DNA of 64,000 nucleotides from Halobacteriovoraceae bacterium (GCA_020635135.1 JACKAJ010000016.1:893172-957171), one strand, 5' to 3'; positions 37,838 to 46,584 are shown, counted from the stretch's first letter. The notes: a model not told the origin generated them from the letters alone. A program made the numbers and translations.

Positions 37838-37853
37838 GGGGTCCCACGACCCC
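37838..37853. other. GC-rich hairpin
   Basis: GGGGTC, loop CCAC, GACCCC: a 6-bp perfect stem just right of the inverted-repeat element. No T-run follows on the plus strand, so it is not a clear terminator. Confidence 0.45.
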
Positions 37854-38275
37854 CACTGTTAGGAAATTTTGAATAAAATAGTTATAGATAACTTATTTTA
37901 GGGAGGAGCCCACCCTCGATAAACGTGCCCCAAAACCCCCAGCCAGGTGGAAAACTGGAGTCGTGACACATAACAGCAACAACCATTCCAAAACAAACCA
38001 ACCTTAAGAACTTGAAATCGCAAAGCTGTGTAAAAATGCCAAAGTGTCGAATTGCTACAAAATCAAAAAAATGCACCAAGAAAATTAATCAGGTATTGGA
38101 TGAAAAATTTTATGACAAAAATCAAGGAATCCATTTGTTCTCCGCACTGTCTGACTAACAAATGCCTTCATTTGCCGTCATAAACGTGCTGAACGCGAAT
38201 AGAGCATTGCTTTAAAGTTTTTAAAAAGTTCTAATAAAACATTCATAAATTTTTTAAATTAAGGAAGATTAATTC

Positions 38276-39712
38276 ATGAAATTCGCATTCGCATTTTTTA
38301 TAGCATTATTTACTTTCAATACTTTCAGCGAAACAAGGCAAGAGCTTCACGAAAAAGCTAAAAAAGAATTTTATAATCTCCACTTTTTTGAAAATGGAAG
38401 GGGTATGACGATTTCCCCTGATCTTCCCAAGTTTCTAAGCTTACTCACAAAATCACCCGCCAACTCTCATCCGAATCTCATGACTCCAAATCAAAATATT
38501 AAAGGCTCGCTTTATAAAAAAATTTTTCAAGATCGCTATGGCTTCAACATGATTGACAATAAAATACTTGGGGTATTTGAAGTGCCCTACAAAGGAATGA
38601 AAATTGGAGTACTCGGCTGTACGGCTTGCCATAGTGGTAAAGCGGCGGGACACATCTATCCAGGTCTGGGAAATAAAACAATTGATCCCTATCAAGTTGG
38701 AGCCGATGCTAAAATTATCCAAACACTTTGGGGAAAAATCCCAGGACGCTCAAAAGATTTTAAACAAATTCACAATGCATCCATGAAATTTGTCACAACA
38801 ACAGCCAATAAGAAATATGCCAATCTCACCAAAGGACTTGTATCCGATGCCGTCATTAAAACTTTCTTCTATGACGACGCTGGAATCCCCTATGATGAAT
38901 TAGCTCGCGCCCAAGTAAAGGTTCCCCACCTCTGGGGATTTGTTGAAAAAAGAAAGACAGGCGTTTTTTGGGGAGGCGAACACGATGGATCTCAAACCGG
39001 TTGGGAATTCGGGGCAGAACTTTTTGCAAGCCACAGTCCCGATCACTTTCGAGCATCACTTAAAAAGCTCGAGTATGTAGTCCAAAATGTTTTTGGAAAT
39101 TTTCTTCCACCCACTTATCCTTTTCATGTTGATCAAAAACGCGCAAGCTTAGGGCAAATACTTTACAAGAAAAACTGTTATCAGTGTCATGGAGATCACC
39201 AAAGAGATGCTGAAGGTTATCCTATTTACGATCGTCCAAAACTCGTATCCCATCGAAAAGTGCAAACTGATTTTGATCGCTTAATTATTGATGAAGGTTT
39301 GAATGAAGCTTACGAAGCGAGCAGTGTCTCCGATATTCTTAAAGTAAAAAATTATCGAGACAAAGGGTATATCGCTCCCAAGCTTTGGGGAATTTGGTCG
39401 CGCTTTCCCTATCTCCACAATGGTTCAGTGCCAACCCTTTATCACCTCATGATTGAGCCAGCTAAAAGACCAGAAGTCTTTTCTATGCACGATGCTGGTG
39501 AAGCATATCGCTATGATCAAACATACGGGGGCTTAACACTCTTTAATTCCAGCGAACAACCCAACATGCTGAAAAAGGCTAAGTCTGGAAATCGAAGTCT
39601 CTATTACACCAAAAGAATTGGACACTCTTCTCAAGGGCATTACTTTGATTTTATGAAAAGTATGACTAACGAAGAACGAATGGCCGTCATAGAATACCTC
39701 AAAACGCTTTGA
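38276..39712 (+). CDS. Secreted diheme c-type cytochrome, RoxA-like
   Basis: A 478-residue protein with an N-terminal signal peptide (hydrophobic to about residue 17, FSETRQ junction), so it acts in the periplasm or outside the cell. Two covalent heme sites are visible: CTACH at residues 115-119 and CYQCH at 301-305. The C-terminal part has YLHNGSVPTLYHL and KRPEVF motifs. These resemble the diheme rubber-oxygenase (RoxA/RoxB) and cytochrome-c-peroxidase superfamily, and the layout and motifs fit RoxA-like proteins better than MauG. Whether it is an oxygenase, a peroxidase or only an electron carrier cannot be told. RBS AAGGAAGA is suitably spaced before the ATG. It stands alone after a long non-coding region. 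Its end overlaps the convergent kinase gene by 14 bp. Confidence 0.8.
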   Translation: MKFAFAFFIALFTFNTFSETRQELHEKAKKEFYNLHFFENGRGMTISPDLPKFLSLLTKSPANSHPNLMTPNQNIKGSLYKKIFQDRYGFNMIDNKILGVFEVPYKGMKIGVLGCTACHSGKAAGHIYPGLGNKTIDPYQVGADAKIIQTLWGKIPGRSKDFKQIHNASMKFVTTTANKKYANLTKGLVSDAVIKTFFYDDAGIPYDELARAQVKVPHLWGFVEKRKTGVFWGGEHDGSQTGWEFGAELFASHSPDHFRASLKKLEYVVQNVFGNFLPPTYPFHVDQKRASLGQILYKKNCYQCHGDHQRDAEGYPIYDRPKLVSHRKVQTDFDRLIIDEGLNEAYEASSVSDILKVKNYRDKGYIAPKLWGIWSRFPYLHNGSVPTLYHLMIEPAKRPEVFSMHDAGEAYRYDQTYGGLTLFNSSEQPNMLKKAKSGNRSLYYTKRIGHSSQGHYFDFMKSMTNEERMAVIEYLKTL

Positions 39713-40535
39713 GGATATTCACGACGCCATCAAGATATGATTTCCCAAACAGATTGAGGTGATTGAGGACGTGATAAAGTTTGTACAGCGGCTCTCGATA
39801 AGAATACCCTTCTTTGAGTGGGAAAGTTTCTTGATAGCCTTTATAAAAGTCCGCAGGAAATCCACCAAAAAGCCTCGTCATGGCAAGATCTGCTTCGCGA
39901 TGCCCATAATAAACGGCAGGGTCAATTAAACAAGCTCGATTATTTTTCGCCACGATATAATTGCCACTCCATAAATCCCCATGAAGTAAACTAGGCTTTT
40001 CAAGAGAATCGCCCATAATTTTAGAAATTTTCTTTTCAAGATTAGCAATCAAACTTCGATGTTCTTTTGTGATATAACCATTTTTTTCGGCGAGCTTAAA
40101 TTGATACTCTAATCTCTGTGTCCAGTAAAACTCATCCCATCGAGAATGAAATTTATTAATCTGAGGAGTTAACCCTATGTAATTATCTTCACTAAATCCA
40201 AACTCTTCTGATGTCAGTTGATGAAGCTTAGCAAGTGCCTTTCCAAAGCGATAGAAAAATTCAGGATCGGGATTTCCAGGTTCAACAAAATCCAAAATAA
40301 GAAAATCAGCATCAACAAAGTAAACTTTAGGAATTAAAAGCTCTTCACCTCTCTCCAACTCTTTGAGCCCGAGCGCCTCCCTTTCCAACATCCCTTTGGG
40401 AAGCCCTTCTGCGCTTTTCACAAAATAGGTTCCGCCTTCTGTTTGAACGCGATAGCTCTTAGCGATACACCCACCACCAAGTGGTTCTAAACTTAAGACT
40501 TCTCCAATGTGTTTTTTTAATTTTTCTGGTTTAAT
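39699..40535 (-). CDS. Fructosamine kinase family protein (start uncertain)
   Basis: The family phosphorylates ketosamines (glycated amines) and has an aminoglycoside-phosphotransferase-like fold. Visible here are LILDFVEPG (hinge), KALAKLHQL, the catalytic-loop motif LLHGDLWSGNYI and the metal-binding LIDPAVYYGHREADLAMT. The first conventional start is GTG at 40421. However, in-frame codons upstream (to about 40535) encode PLGGGCIAKSYRV and GGTYFVKS, the nucleotide-binding N-lobe of this family. No ATG, GTG or TTG occurs in this extension. A possible ATT start at 40535 overlaps the stop of the upstream gene. I give the extended span because the N-lobe is conserved. The alternatives are a frameshift or a translationally coupled odd start. 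The 3' end overlaps the cytochrome gene by 14 bp. Confidence 0.75.
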   Translation of the reverse strand: MKPEKLKKHIGEVLSLEPLGGGCIAKSYRVQTEGGTYFVKSAEGLPKGMLEREALGLKELERGEELLIPKVYFVDADFLILDFVEPGNPDPEFFYRFGKALAKLHQLTSEEFGFSEDNYIGLTPQINKFHSRWDEFYWTQRLEYQFKLAEKNGYITKEHRSLIANLEKKISKIMGDSLEKPSLLHGDLWSGNYIVAKNNRACLIDPAVYYGHREADLAMTRLFGGFPADFYKGYQETFPLKEGYSYREPLYKLYHVLNHLNLFGKSYLDGVVNILKAF

Positions 40536-40950
40536 TTTTTTGGCACTTTTGTCGATGAATTTTGTAACCTTCCTTACAAACCCAACCGTTTCCAGTTTCG
40601 TCTAGAATGGCATTGTCAGGGAGATCTATTTTTTTGCAAGTCCCTCGATAAGGCTGATAGCCTTCAGAGCAAGTCCAAGTTTTCCCATCTTCATTCAAAT
40701 TGGCGTGCTTGGGAATCCAAAGTTTGATGCACTCACTACGTTTTTGAGTGTAGCCTTCTTTACAAACCCAGCCCAAATAATTGTCGGCATACTCGGCATT
40801 ATTGGGAATTTTTTCTTTGAGACAACGATCGAACTTGAGAACTGTTCCCGCGGGGCATTGTTTTTCAGGCAACTCTAATTCTTCTTGTGCTAGCAATTGC
40901 CAACCAAAAAACGCAATGCAAAAGACAAGAAATACCCTATAGTTAGTCAT
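40531..40950 (-). CDS. Secreted Cys-rich repeat protein
   Basis: A 139-residue protein with a signal peptide (VFLVFCIAFFGWQLLAQ). Three full imperfect repeats of about 34 residues follow, each with W.C.EGY......C and an intervening (I/L)P.NA.L.E.G segment; an N-terminal partial repeat (CPAGTVLKFDRCLK) precedes them. Two Cys per repeat suggest a disulfide-bonded periplasmic or outer-surface module. Similar CxxGY...PxNAxL repeats are known in secreted hypothetical proteins of various proteobacteria, but the function is unknown. The last codons overlap the presumed 5' end of the fructosamine-kinase gene, so the two are probably one transcript. Confidence 0.8.
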   Translation of the reverse strand: MTNYRVFLVFCIAFFGWQLLAQEELELPEKQCPAGTVLKFDRCLKEKIPNNAEYADNYLGWVCKEGYTQKRSECIKLWIPKHANLNEDGKTWTCSEGYQPYRGTCKKIDLPDNAILDETGNGWVCKEGYKIHRQKCQKN

Positions 40951-41054
40951 CTTAGAACTATCTTAACAAGCCTATTAGCCAAAACCTACTCAAATCTTTA
41001 TACTGTCACCAGAATCTATAAAAATACTTTAGAATTTTCAGGGAGATCGCCACT

Positions 41055-42332
41055 ATGATGCAGCCAGCTCACCAGCAAGTTGACCACAGACAAACGAAAC
41101 AAATTCTATGGGCCATGATTCTTGGTCTTATTGTTGGACTTGTTGCTTACTACTACCATTGGACTGAGTTCGTTTCTGTGCTCGAGCCCCTGGGGACAAT
41201 GTTTATTAAGCTTTTAAAAATGCTCATCGTCCCACTCGTCCTTTCTTCAATTTACATGTCGATTGTTAATCTCGGTTCACCTGAAAAACTTGGATCCTTA
41301 GGAGTTAAATCGATCATCTACTATTTTATTACAACATGTATTGCTGTTTTAATCGGGCTTATTCTCGTCAATATTTTTAAACCAGGTTCCGGGCTTGATA
41401 TCGCCTCAATTAGTAACGAGCTTTCCACAGAACAAGTGACTAAGTTTCAGACCAGTGCTGATACTGGGTTGTTTAAAACAATCATGAGTGTTCTCATGGA
41501 TGCAGTTCCTGCCAACCCATTTCAGTCAATGGCCGAAATGCAAATTCTCCAGATCATTGTGTTTTCTATATTTCTAGGAATTGCATCACTTGTCTATCGC
41601 GATGATGCGAAACCTATGATTGGGTTCATGGAAAGTTTAGAAAAACTTTCAATGACTCTGATTCACTGGATTATGAAAATTGCCCCCATTGGGATTTTTG
41701 CCTTGATGGTTGCTGTTATTTCGACTGCTGGCCTTCACGCCCTTGAAGCCCTAGGAAAATATATGGTTGTCGTCGTTCTTGGGCTCACTCTTCATTTTTT
41801 TGTCTTGCTCGCGATAGCTTCTTGGAGACACAAAAGCTCTCCTTGGTTTGTGGTCAAGTCTGTACTCCCCGCTATGCTGACGGCTTTTTCGACCTCTTCA
41901 TCTGCATCTACACTTCCTGTAACCATGGCCTGCGTGGAAGATAATTTGGGAGTTGATCGAAATACAGCTCAATTTGTTTTGCCTCTCGGAGCCACAATCA
42001 ATATGGACGGAACGGCCTTGTATGAATCTGTTGCCGTTATTTTTATTGGTCAAGCCTATGGGCTCGATCTCTCCCTTGGAAATCAAATTATTATTTTTAT
42101 GACAGCTTCTCTGGCAGCTGTGGGTGCCGCGGCCATTCCTGGAGCTGGTCTTGTCACCATGAGTATTGTTCTCAGTGCTGTTGGCTATCCTTTGGATGGA
42201 ATCGGACTTATTCTCGCAGTGGATCGCTTACTCGATATGTTCAGAACTTGTGTGAACGTTTTTGGAGATGCTGTAGGAACTGTGGTTGTTGAGTCCTACA
42301 ATTCAAAAACATCTCCCCAACAGACAAGCTAG
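41055..42332 (+). CDS. Dicarboxylate/amino acid:cation symporter (DAACS family)
   Basis: An inner-membrane transporter of the GltP/DctA family that couples uptake of dicarboxylates or acidic amino acids to H+ or Na+. The 425 residues match the usual length, with about eight membrane helices and two re-entrant loops. The signature regions are clear: the serine-rich hairpin (FSTSSSASTLPVT, near residue 279), NMDGT at 316-320, GIGLILAVDRLLDMFRT and the closing NVFGDAVGTVVV. The substrate cannot be chosen between aspartate/glutamate and C4-dicarboxylates. GGGAG lies nine bases upstream of the ATG. It is a single-gene unit that converges on the next gene with a 13-bp gap. Confidence 0.93.
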   Translation: MMQPAHQQVDHRQTKQILWAMILGLIVGLVAYYYHWTEFVSVLEPLGTMFIKLLKMLIVPLVLSSIYMSIVNLGSPEKLGSLGVKSIIYYFITTCIAVLIGLILVNIFKPGSGLDIASISNELSTEQVTKFQTSADTGLFKTIMSVLMDAVPANPFQSMAEMQILQIIVFSIFLGIASLVYRDDAKPMIGFMESLEKLSMTLIHWIMKIAPIGIFALMVAVISTAGLHALEALGKYMVVVVLGLTLHFFVLLAIASWRHKSSPWFVVKSVLPAMLTAFSTSSSASTLPVTMACVEDNLGVDRNTAQFVLPLGATINMDGTALYESVAVIFIGQAYGLDLSLGNQIIIFMTASLAAVGAAAIPGAGLVTMSIVLSAVGYPLDGIGLILAVDRLLDMFRTCVNVFGDAVGTVVVESYNSKTSPQQTS

Positions 42333-42345
42333 GACACTTCCTAAC

Positions 42346-43356
42346 TCAAAGTTCTTCGATAGCGTCAAGATTATCGATGATAATTTGTGGGTTCGCCTGC
42401 GCGGGGCTCACAATATTTGCCTTGCCTTTTATCTTTAACATGATCGCAGGATTCACCCAATAATTTCGCCCAACTTCTTTAGTGCTGTCGTTGGAATCCC
42501 AAATATTTTTGAGTTTATCGAGAGCTTCCATAAAGAGATCAAAGTCATCAAAGTTCACAATAGTATAATTGCGAAGGATGCCTCCACGATAACTCACCTG
42601 AAGAGCATAGATATCAAAGTTTATTTGAGGACTTTTAGGAAACTTTACAAGTTGGCCGATTAAAGTCACATCTTTCCCATGGTCTTCCAGCATCGAATCG
42701 TAAACTTCGATAGGATCACTGACACTCATATCGAGTTCTAAGTGCATGGGGTGATTGGGCTCTAAGCGCACAAAATAAGAAATTTTAACAATGTCCCCAC
42801 GGTACAAATCTTGTACTAGAGTTGCGCCTTCTTCTGGAATAAAAACAGGGAGAACCACATCTCCATATTCAGCAACTAAAACTCGCCCGTCGGGAGAAAC
42901 AGCGTGAACTTTTCCGATAAAATTAACCTTCGATTCGAGCGTATCAATATTTGTATAGTGCTTATAGGGAGGAAGAGTTGGAGCCGGAGTAAATTTCTCC
43001 AAAACACTCACACTGGTAATTTCTAAATGCGGTAGACACGAATCATTCTTTATGAAATTCCCTTTGATTTGAACTTTATCGTGTCTGCGAAGTTGCGAGA
43101 GTTCACTCGCAACGTTTGAGTCTTTCGTGAACATAGAGAGATCCACATATTTGAAAAAATTCGCATCATCACGGTAAGTAAAAAGAAAGAGATGAAATTG
43201 AGGGACAGAGGCATGCATCCATCCAGTCAAACCTTCATTTTGCATTTTCGCTTCCAGATCTTTGATATTAATACCGTTGATAACATCCGGGCACTGAGCG
43301 AAACCTGCCAAGCTAAAAACTGCAATACATAAACAAAGAATTCCTTTTTTTAACAT
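42346..43356 (-). CDS. Secreted hypothetical protein with repeated OB-like segments
   Basis: A 336-residue protein with a clear signal peptide (KKGILCLCIAVFSLAGFAQ). It contains at least two similar beta-rich segments with the order VNFIGKV or VQIKGNF, a hydrophobic strand, then RGDIVKISYFV or RRHDKVQIKG, then LPHLEI or HPMHLEL. This recalls repeated OB-fold/nucleic-acid-binding-like strands, but I do not recognise a named family. It is transcribed divergently from the TerC-like gene across about 150 bp. RBS AGAAGGA precedes the ATG. Confidence 0.7.
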   Translation of the reverse strand: MLKKGILCLCIAVFSLAGFAQCPDVINGINIKDLEAKMQNEGLTGWMHASVPQFHLFLFTYRDDANFFKYVDLSMFTKDSNVASELSQLRRHDKVQIKGNFIKNDSCLPHLEITSVSVLEKFTPAPTLPPYKHYTNIDTLESKVNFIGKVHAVSPDGRVLVAEYGDVVLPVFIPEEGATLVQDLYRGDIVKISYFVRLEPNHPMHLELDMSVSDPIEVYDSMLEDHGKDVTLIGQLVKFPKSPQINFDIYALQVSYRGGILRNYTIVNFDDFDLFMEALDKLKNIWDSNDSTKEVGRNYWVNPAIMLKIKGKANIVSPAQANPQIIIDNLDAIEEL

Positions 43357-43504
43357 TTTTTCTTCCTTCTAAACACGATGAACACGCCAATTTTCTTGTT
43401 GTCGTCTTCCTAAATTTAAGCTCATCTGATACTTCTATAGATGTCCCTAAAAGACAAGACACCCCCTATAACAAAGGGCGTTGCAAAGCAGCGAGGAAAC
43501 AACA

Positions 43505-44209
43505 ATGGAATGGGTCATCAGTCTCATTACACTGACTGCACTGGAAATTATTCTCGGCATCGACAATATCGTTCTCATATCAGTCATTGCCTCGAGGCTT
43601 CCTGAAGAAAAACGCGACAAGGCCCGGCTGTTGGGTTTATCTTTTGCCCTCATTACCCGGGTGCTCTTACTCTCAACAATAACTTGGCTCACAAAACTCT
43701 CAACGCCTCTTCTGACTGTTGCTCAAAATGAAATTTCAATCAAAGATCTTATTCTTATCGTCGGTGGACTTTTTCTTCTCGCAAAGGCGACCACTGAAAT
43801 TTATAACTTTGTGGAACTTGAACACCGCCAAGATTCCATGCCATCCCAAAAAGAACAAAGTTTAAGCTCGGCTATTTTTACCATTGTGATGTTCGATCTA
43901 ATTTTCTCACTGGACTCAGTCCTCACGGCCGTCGGGTTGGCCAAAGAACTTTGGATCATGATAGCTGCCGTAATTTTATCGGTTTTCATCATGATGATTT
44001 TCGCTAAACCCGTCAGTCATTTTGTTGAAAAGAATCCAGGTATCAAGTTGTTAGCCTTGTCCTTTCTTGTTTTGATTGGAGTCCTCTTGATCGCAGAGGG
44101 GTTTGAGAGTCATTTGGATCGTGGTTACGTTTATTTTGCTATGATTTTTTCACTCTCTATTGAGCTTCTCAATAAAAGACGCCACGACAAAAAGGAAGTC
44201 TCCCCTTGA
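43505..44209 (+). CDS. TerC family integral membrane protein
   Basis: A 234-residue polytopic membrane protein of the TerC/Alx/YoaE-like superfamily. Members are linked to metal-ion (manganese) homeostasis and tellurite resistance, and some act in metalation of exported proteins. Characteristic motifs are LEIILGIDNIVLISVIASRLP near the N-terminus and MFDLIFSLDSVLTAVGL in the middle, the two inverted acidic membrane motifs. LLIAEGF and a C-terminal helix follow. A TTG start at 43481 would add eight residues. I chose the ATG at 43505, which begins MEWVISL as in relatives and has GCGAGGAAA upstream. It overlaps the next gene by four bases (TTGA), so translation is probably coupled. Confidence 0.88.
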   Translation: MEWVISLITLTALEIILGIDNIVLISVIASRLPEEKRDKARLLGLSFALITRVLLLSTITWLTKLSTPLLTVAQNEISIKDLILIVGGLFLLAKATTEIYNFVELEHRQDSMPSQKEQSLSSAIFTIVMFDLIFSLDSVLTAVGLAKELWIMIAAVILSVFIMMIFAKPVSHFVEKNPGIKLLALSFLVLIGVLLIAEGFESHLDRGYVYFAMIFSLSIELLNKRRHDKKEVSP

Positions 44210-45201
44210 AAGCCCCCAAGAGTGTTATTAAATTTTTGCTCAAACTCTTTTTTTCAATTGGAATCGTATACTGGCTGGTTGATCAGGGTAAGCTTGATTT
44301 GGATATTTTTATCCAATCGCTCCAAAATCCTTGGCGCTGGGTCGTGGCCATTTCCTTTTTAATTGTCGCTATCTCTATTGGAGGAATTCGGCTGCAAATT
44401 CTTCTTAAATCATTTGATCACGAAGTCTTAGAGATAAAAAAATCTATTGCGATCACTTGGATTGGCTCTTTTTTTAATATTGTCCTGCCTGGTACAGTCA
44501 CGGGTGATGGAATTAAATTCTTTTATATTAAAGATCAAATCCCTAGTGCCAAAAAAACCCACATTGTCTCCATGCTTTTGATTGACCGAATCCTAGGGCT
44601 AATTTCTTTGTTTCTCATTATGGGAGTGCTCAGTCTTTATTATTATAATGATCTTGCTCATCGCTCAGAAAACTTAAAAAATCTCATTATTTTTAATAGT
44701 TTTATTCTCGGTAGCCTTTTGATAGCTGGAATTTTTATTCTCTATCCCAGTACTCTCAAAACATACCTTTGGTCTAAGATTTTGCAATACTCTGCGAAGT
44801 TCAAGATTCAAGATATTATTAAAAATCTTCCCCCTACTGATAATTCACCACGAGCCATTTTAAAAATTTTATTTTGGGCCTTTATCAGCCAGATATTCAT
44901 AATTAGCAGTTTTAATATTCTTATTACTCCATATCTAACTGCCGATATTAGCCTCGGTCACCTCTATACTTTTGTTCCCATTGGTTTTTTCCTTATCTCT
45001 ATTCCGATAAGTCCCCAAGGTATTGGAGTTGGTCACTTAAGTTTTGACTTTCTTTTTTCACTTTTTGGACAAAATAAGGGGGCTTCGCTTTTTAACTTTT
45101 TTCTTTTTAGCAATATTGCTGCAAATCTACTTGGAGTTTTCCCCTATCTCTTTTATGCTAAGAAACATCGAGAAGAACACTCAGTGAAGGAAAATATATG
45201 A
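44206..45201 (+). CDS. UPF0104 / AglD-like flippase-type membrane protein
   Basis: A 331-residue protein with about eight membrane helices, of the lysylphosphatidylglycerol-synthase transmembrane (UPF0104, AglD) family. Members are associated with lipid or polyprenyl-linked substrate transfer across the membrane. Diagnostic features are GGIRLQILLKS, NIVLPGTVTGDGIKFFYIK, LLIDRILGL and SPQGIGVGHLSF. There is no C-terminal soluble synthase domain, so this is not a full MprF. It starts with TTG inside the stop of the TerC gene and ends in an ATGA overlap with the glycosyltransferase. That tight three-gene coupling suggests it handles the product of the glycosyltransferase, possibly a glycosylated polyprenyl phosphate. 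Confidence 0.85.
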   Translation: MKAPKSVIKFLLKLFFSIGIVYWLVDQGKLDLDIFIQSLQNPWRWVVAISFLIVAISIGGIRLQILLKSFDHEVLEIKKSIAITWIGSFFNIVLPGTVTGDGIKFFYIKDQIPSAKKTHIVSMLLIDRILGLISLFLIMGVLSLYYYNDLAHRSENLKNLIIFNSFILGSLLIAGIFILYPSTLKTYLWSKILQYSAKFKIQDIIKNLPPTDNSPRAILKILFWAFISQIFIISSFNILITPYLTADISLGHLYTFVPIGFFLISIPISPQGIGVGHLSFDFLFSLFGQNKGASLFNFFLFSNIAANLLGVFPYLFYAKKHREEHSVKENI

Positions 45202-46133
45202 TCGATCTTTCAATCATTGTTCCCGTTTACAACGAACAAGATTGTGTGCAAATTTTTACTGAAACAGTTGTGAAAATCATTTCACAAATTACAGAAGACT
45301 TTGAAATTATTTTCATCGATGATGGTAGCCATGACAACACTATCAGTGAAGTCCAAAAAGTTCACGCTCAAGATAAAAGGATAAAGCTTATCAGCTTTTC
45401 AAGAAACTTTGGGAAAGAAGCCGCTCTCTCGGCAGGGCTCAATCACTGCACAGGAAAAGCGGCCGTGCCGATGGATGTCGATCTTCAAGACCCACCGGAA
45501 CTTATCGTAGAAATGTATCATAAATTCCAAGAGGGATTCGATAACGTCGTCGCTATTAGGAAAGATCGCTCACACGACACTGTACTCAAAAGAAAGAGCG
45601 CTCAGTTTTTTTATCGAATACTCAACAAAATGTCTTCGATTGATATTCCAGAAAATGCAGGGGATTTCCGCCTCATTAGCCGAAAAGTTATCAATACACT
45701 TAATCAATTGGGAGAGGCTTCGCGTTTTATGAAAGGGCTTTTTGCCTGGCCTGGTTTTAAAACAACCAAGGTCTATTATAAAAGACCAGCGCGAGTAAAA
45801 GGAACAACCAAGTTTAATTATTGGAAGCTCTGGAACTTTGCCCTGGATGGGATTTTTTCATTTTCTACGCTTCCTCTTAGAATCTGGACCTATCTTGGGG
45901 TGCTCTTCGCCTCACTTTCTTTTATTTATATGCTTTTTACCTTTTTTAAGACTTTAATTTTCGGCATCGACGTCCCTGGTTATGCCTCACTGATCTGCCT
46001 TATTTCATTTTTAGGCGGACTAATCCTTATCGGAATTGGTATAATTGGCGAGTATATAGCCCGCATCTTTAACGAAGTGAAGGCCAGGCCGATTTATGTC
46101 ATAGAAGAAAAGCTTGGTTTTGAACTAAGATAA
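45198..46133 (+). CDS. Family 2 glycosyltransferase, DPM1/GtrB type
   Basis: A 311-residue membrane-bound glycosyltransferase. The GT-A domain has IIVPVYNEQDCV, FIDDGSHDNT, a DxD-type MDVDLQDPP motif (D93, D95) and RFMKGLFAWPGF, KGTTKFNYWKL. Two C-terminal membrane helices (about 230-255 and 265-290) end near IARIFNEVKARPIYVIEE. This is the layout of polyprenyl-phosphate glucosyl/mannosyl/GlcNAc transferases (DPM1, GtrB), which load a sugar onto undecaprenyl phosphate. The donor sugar is unknown. Its start overlaps the UPF0104 gene stop by four bases. Together they probably make and move a lipid-linked sugar for envelope glycan decoration. Confidence 0.92.
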   Translation: MIDLSIIVPVYNEQDCVQIFTETVVKIISQITEDFEIIFIDDGSHDNTISEVQKVHAQDKRIKLISFSRNFGKEAALSAGLNHCTGKAAVPMDVDLQDPPELIVEMYHKFQEGFDNVVAIRKDRSHDTVLKRKSAQFFYRILNKMSSIDIPENAGDFRLISRKVINTLNQLGEASRFMKGLFAWPGFKTTKVYYKRPARVKGTTKFNYWKLWNFALDGIFSFSTLPLRIWTYLGVLFASLSFIYMLFTFFKTLIFGIDVPGYASLICLISFLGGLILIGIGIIGEYIARIFNEVKARPIYVIEEKLGFELR

Positions 46134-46168
46134 AAATGTGAGAAATACCATTCACAAAGGAAACTGTT

Positions 46169-46570
46169 ATGAAAGAAAAACTCCACGTCTCAGTTGAAGA
46201 ATACACAACTCCTAATCCCTTCACTGCCCAAGTCGATACGACCGTGGGTGAATTGGTCGGTTTGATGAAAAAAGAAGGTGTGCGCCACGTCCCTATTCTC
46301 GATGGTGAAAATATCGTTGGTATCGTCAGTGAACGCGATCTTACAGTTGCTTCAAAATTCAGTGATGGTTTAAGTCTCAGTGCTGGCGACATCATGACGC
46401 CAGAGCCTTTAATCGTTTACTCTTCAGAGTCTCTCGCTAATGTTGCTTATCAAATGTCTGAGCAAAAAATTGGCAGTGCCATTATTATTTTTTCTGATGA
46501 TAGCTCGATGGGGATTTTCACTTCTACAGATGCACTGAATGCACTGGTAGAGATTATTAGCCCAGATTAA
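46169..46570 (+). CDS. CBS-domain pair protein
   Basis: A 133-residue cytosolic protein made of two CBS domains (about residues 8-65 and 73-130) and nothing else. Motifs are TVGELVGLMKKEGVRHVPIL, IVGIVSERDLT, DIMTPEP and MGIFTSTDAL. Such stand-alone Bateman modules bind adenine nucleotides (AMP, ATP, SAM) and act as energy sensors. The partner is unknown. AAAGGAAA precedes the ATG. It follows the glycosyltransferase by 35 bp on the same strand and may be part of the same transcript. Confidence 0.9.
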   Translation: MKEKLHVSVEEYTTPNPFTAQVDTTVGELVGLMKKEGVRHVPILDGENIVGIVSERDLTVASKFSDGLSLSAGDIMTPEPLIVYSSESLANVAYQMSEQKIGSAIIIFSDDSSMGIFTSTDALNALVEIISPD

Positions 46571-46584
46571 AAGTCTTAATTCGA

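Larger units (their letters stand above)
37337..38275. other. Gene-poor, repeat-rich intergenic region
   Basis: About 940 bp with no convincing gene. Short frames on both strands are made of the repeats themselves. It contains a two-and-a-third-copy direct repeat (37426-37727), a 20-bp inverted match (37556-37575 with 37795-37814), a small GC-rich hairpin (37838-37853) and a near-palindrome around 37875-37899 with GTTAT/ATAAC at its core. The right-hand 300 bp are AT-rich and hold the leader of the cytochrome gene, with AAGGAAG seven bases before its ATG. Confidence 0.6.

Noticed and set aside
37644..37856. Minus-strand 70-codon frame with a Leu-rich start
   Set aside because: It is made of the intergenic repeat itself (CAG/CTG-rich edge plus repeat unit) and has no good ribosome site, so it is probably not a gene.
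37273..37876. Two short plus-strand frames across the direct repeats
   Set aside because: Their sequences are translations of the repeat units, with repeated LRKIQGVQ segments. No family resemblance or SD site was found.
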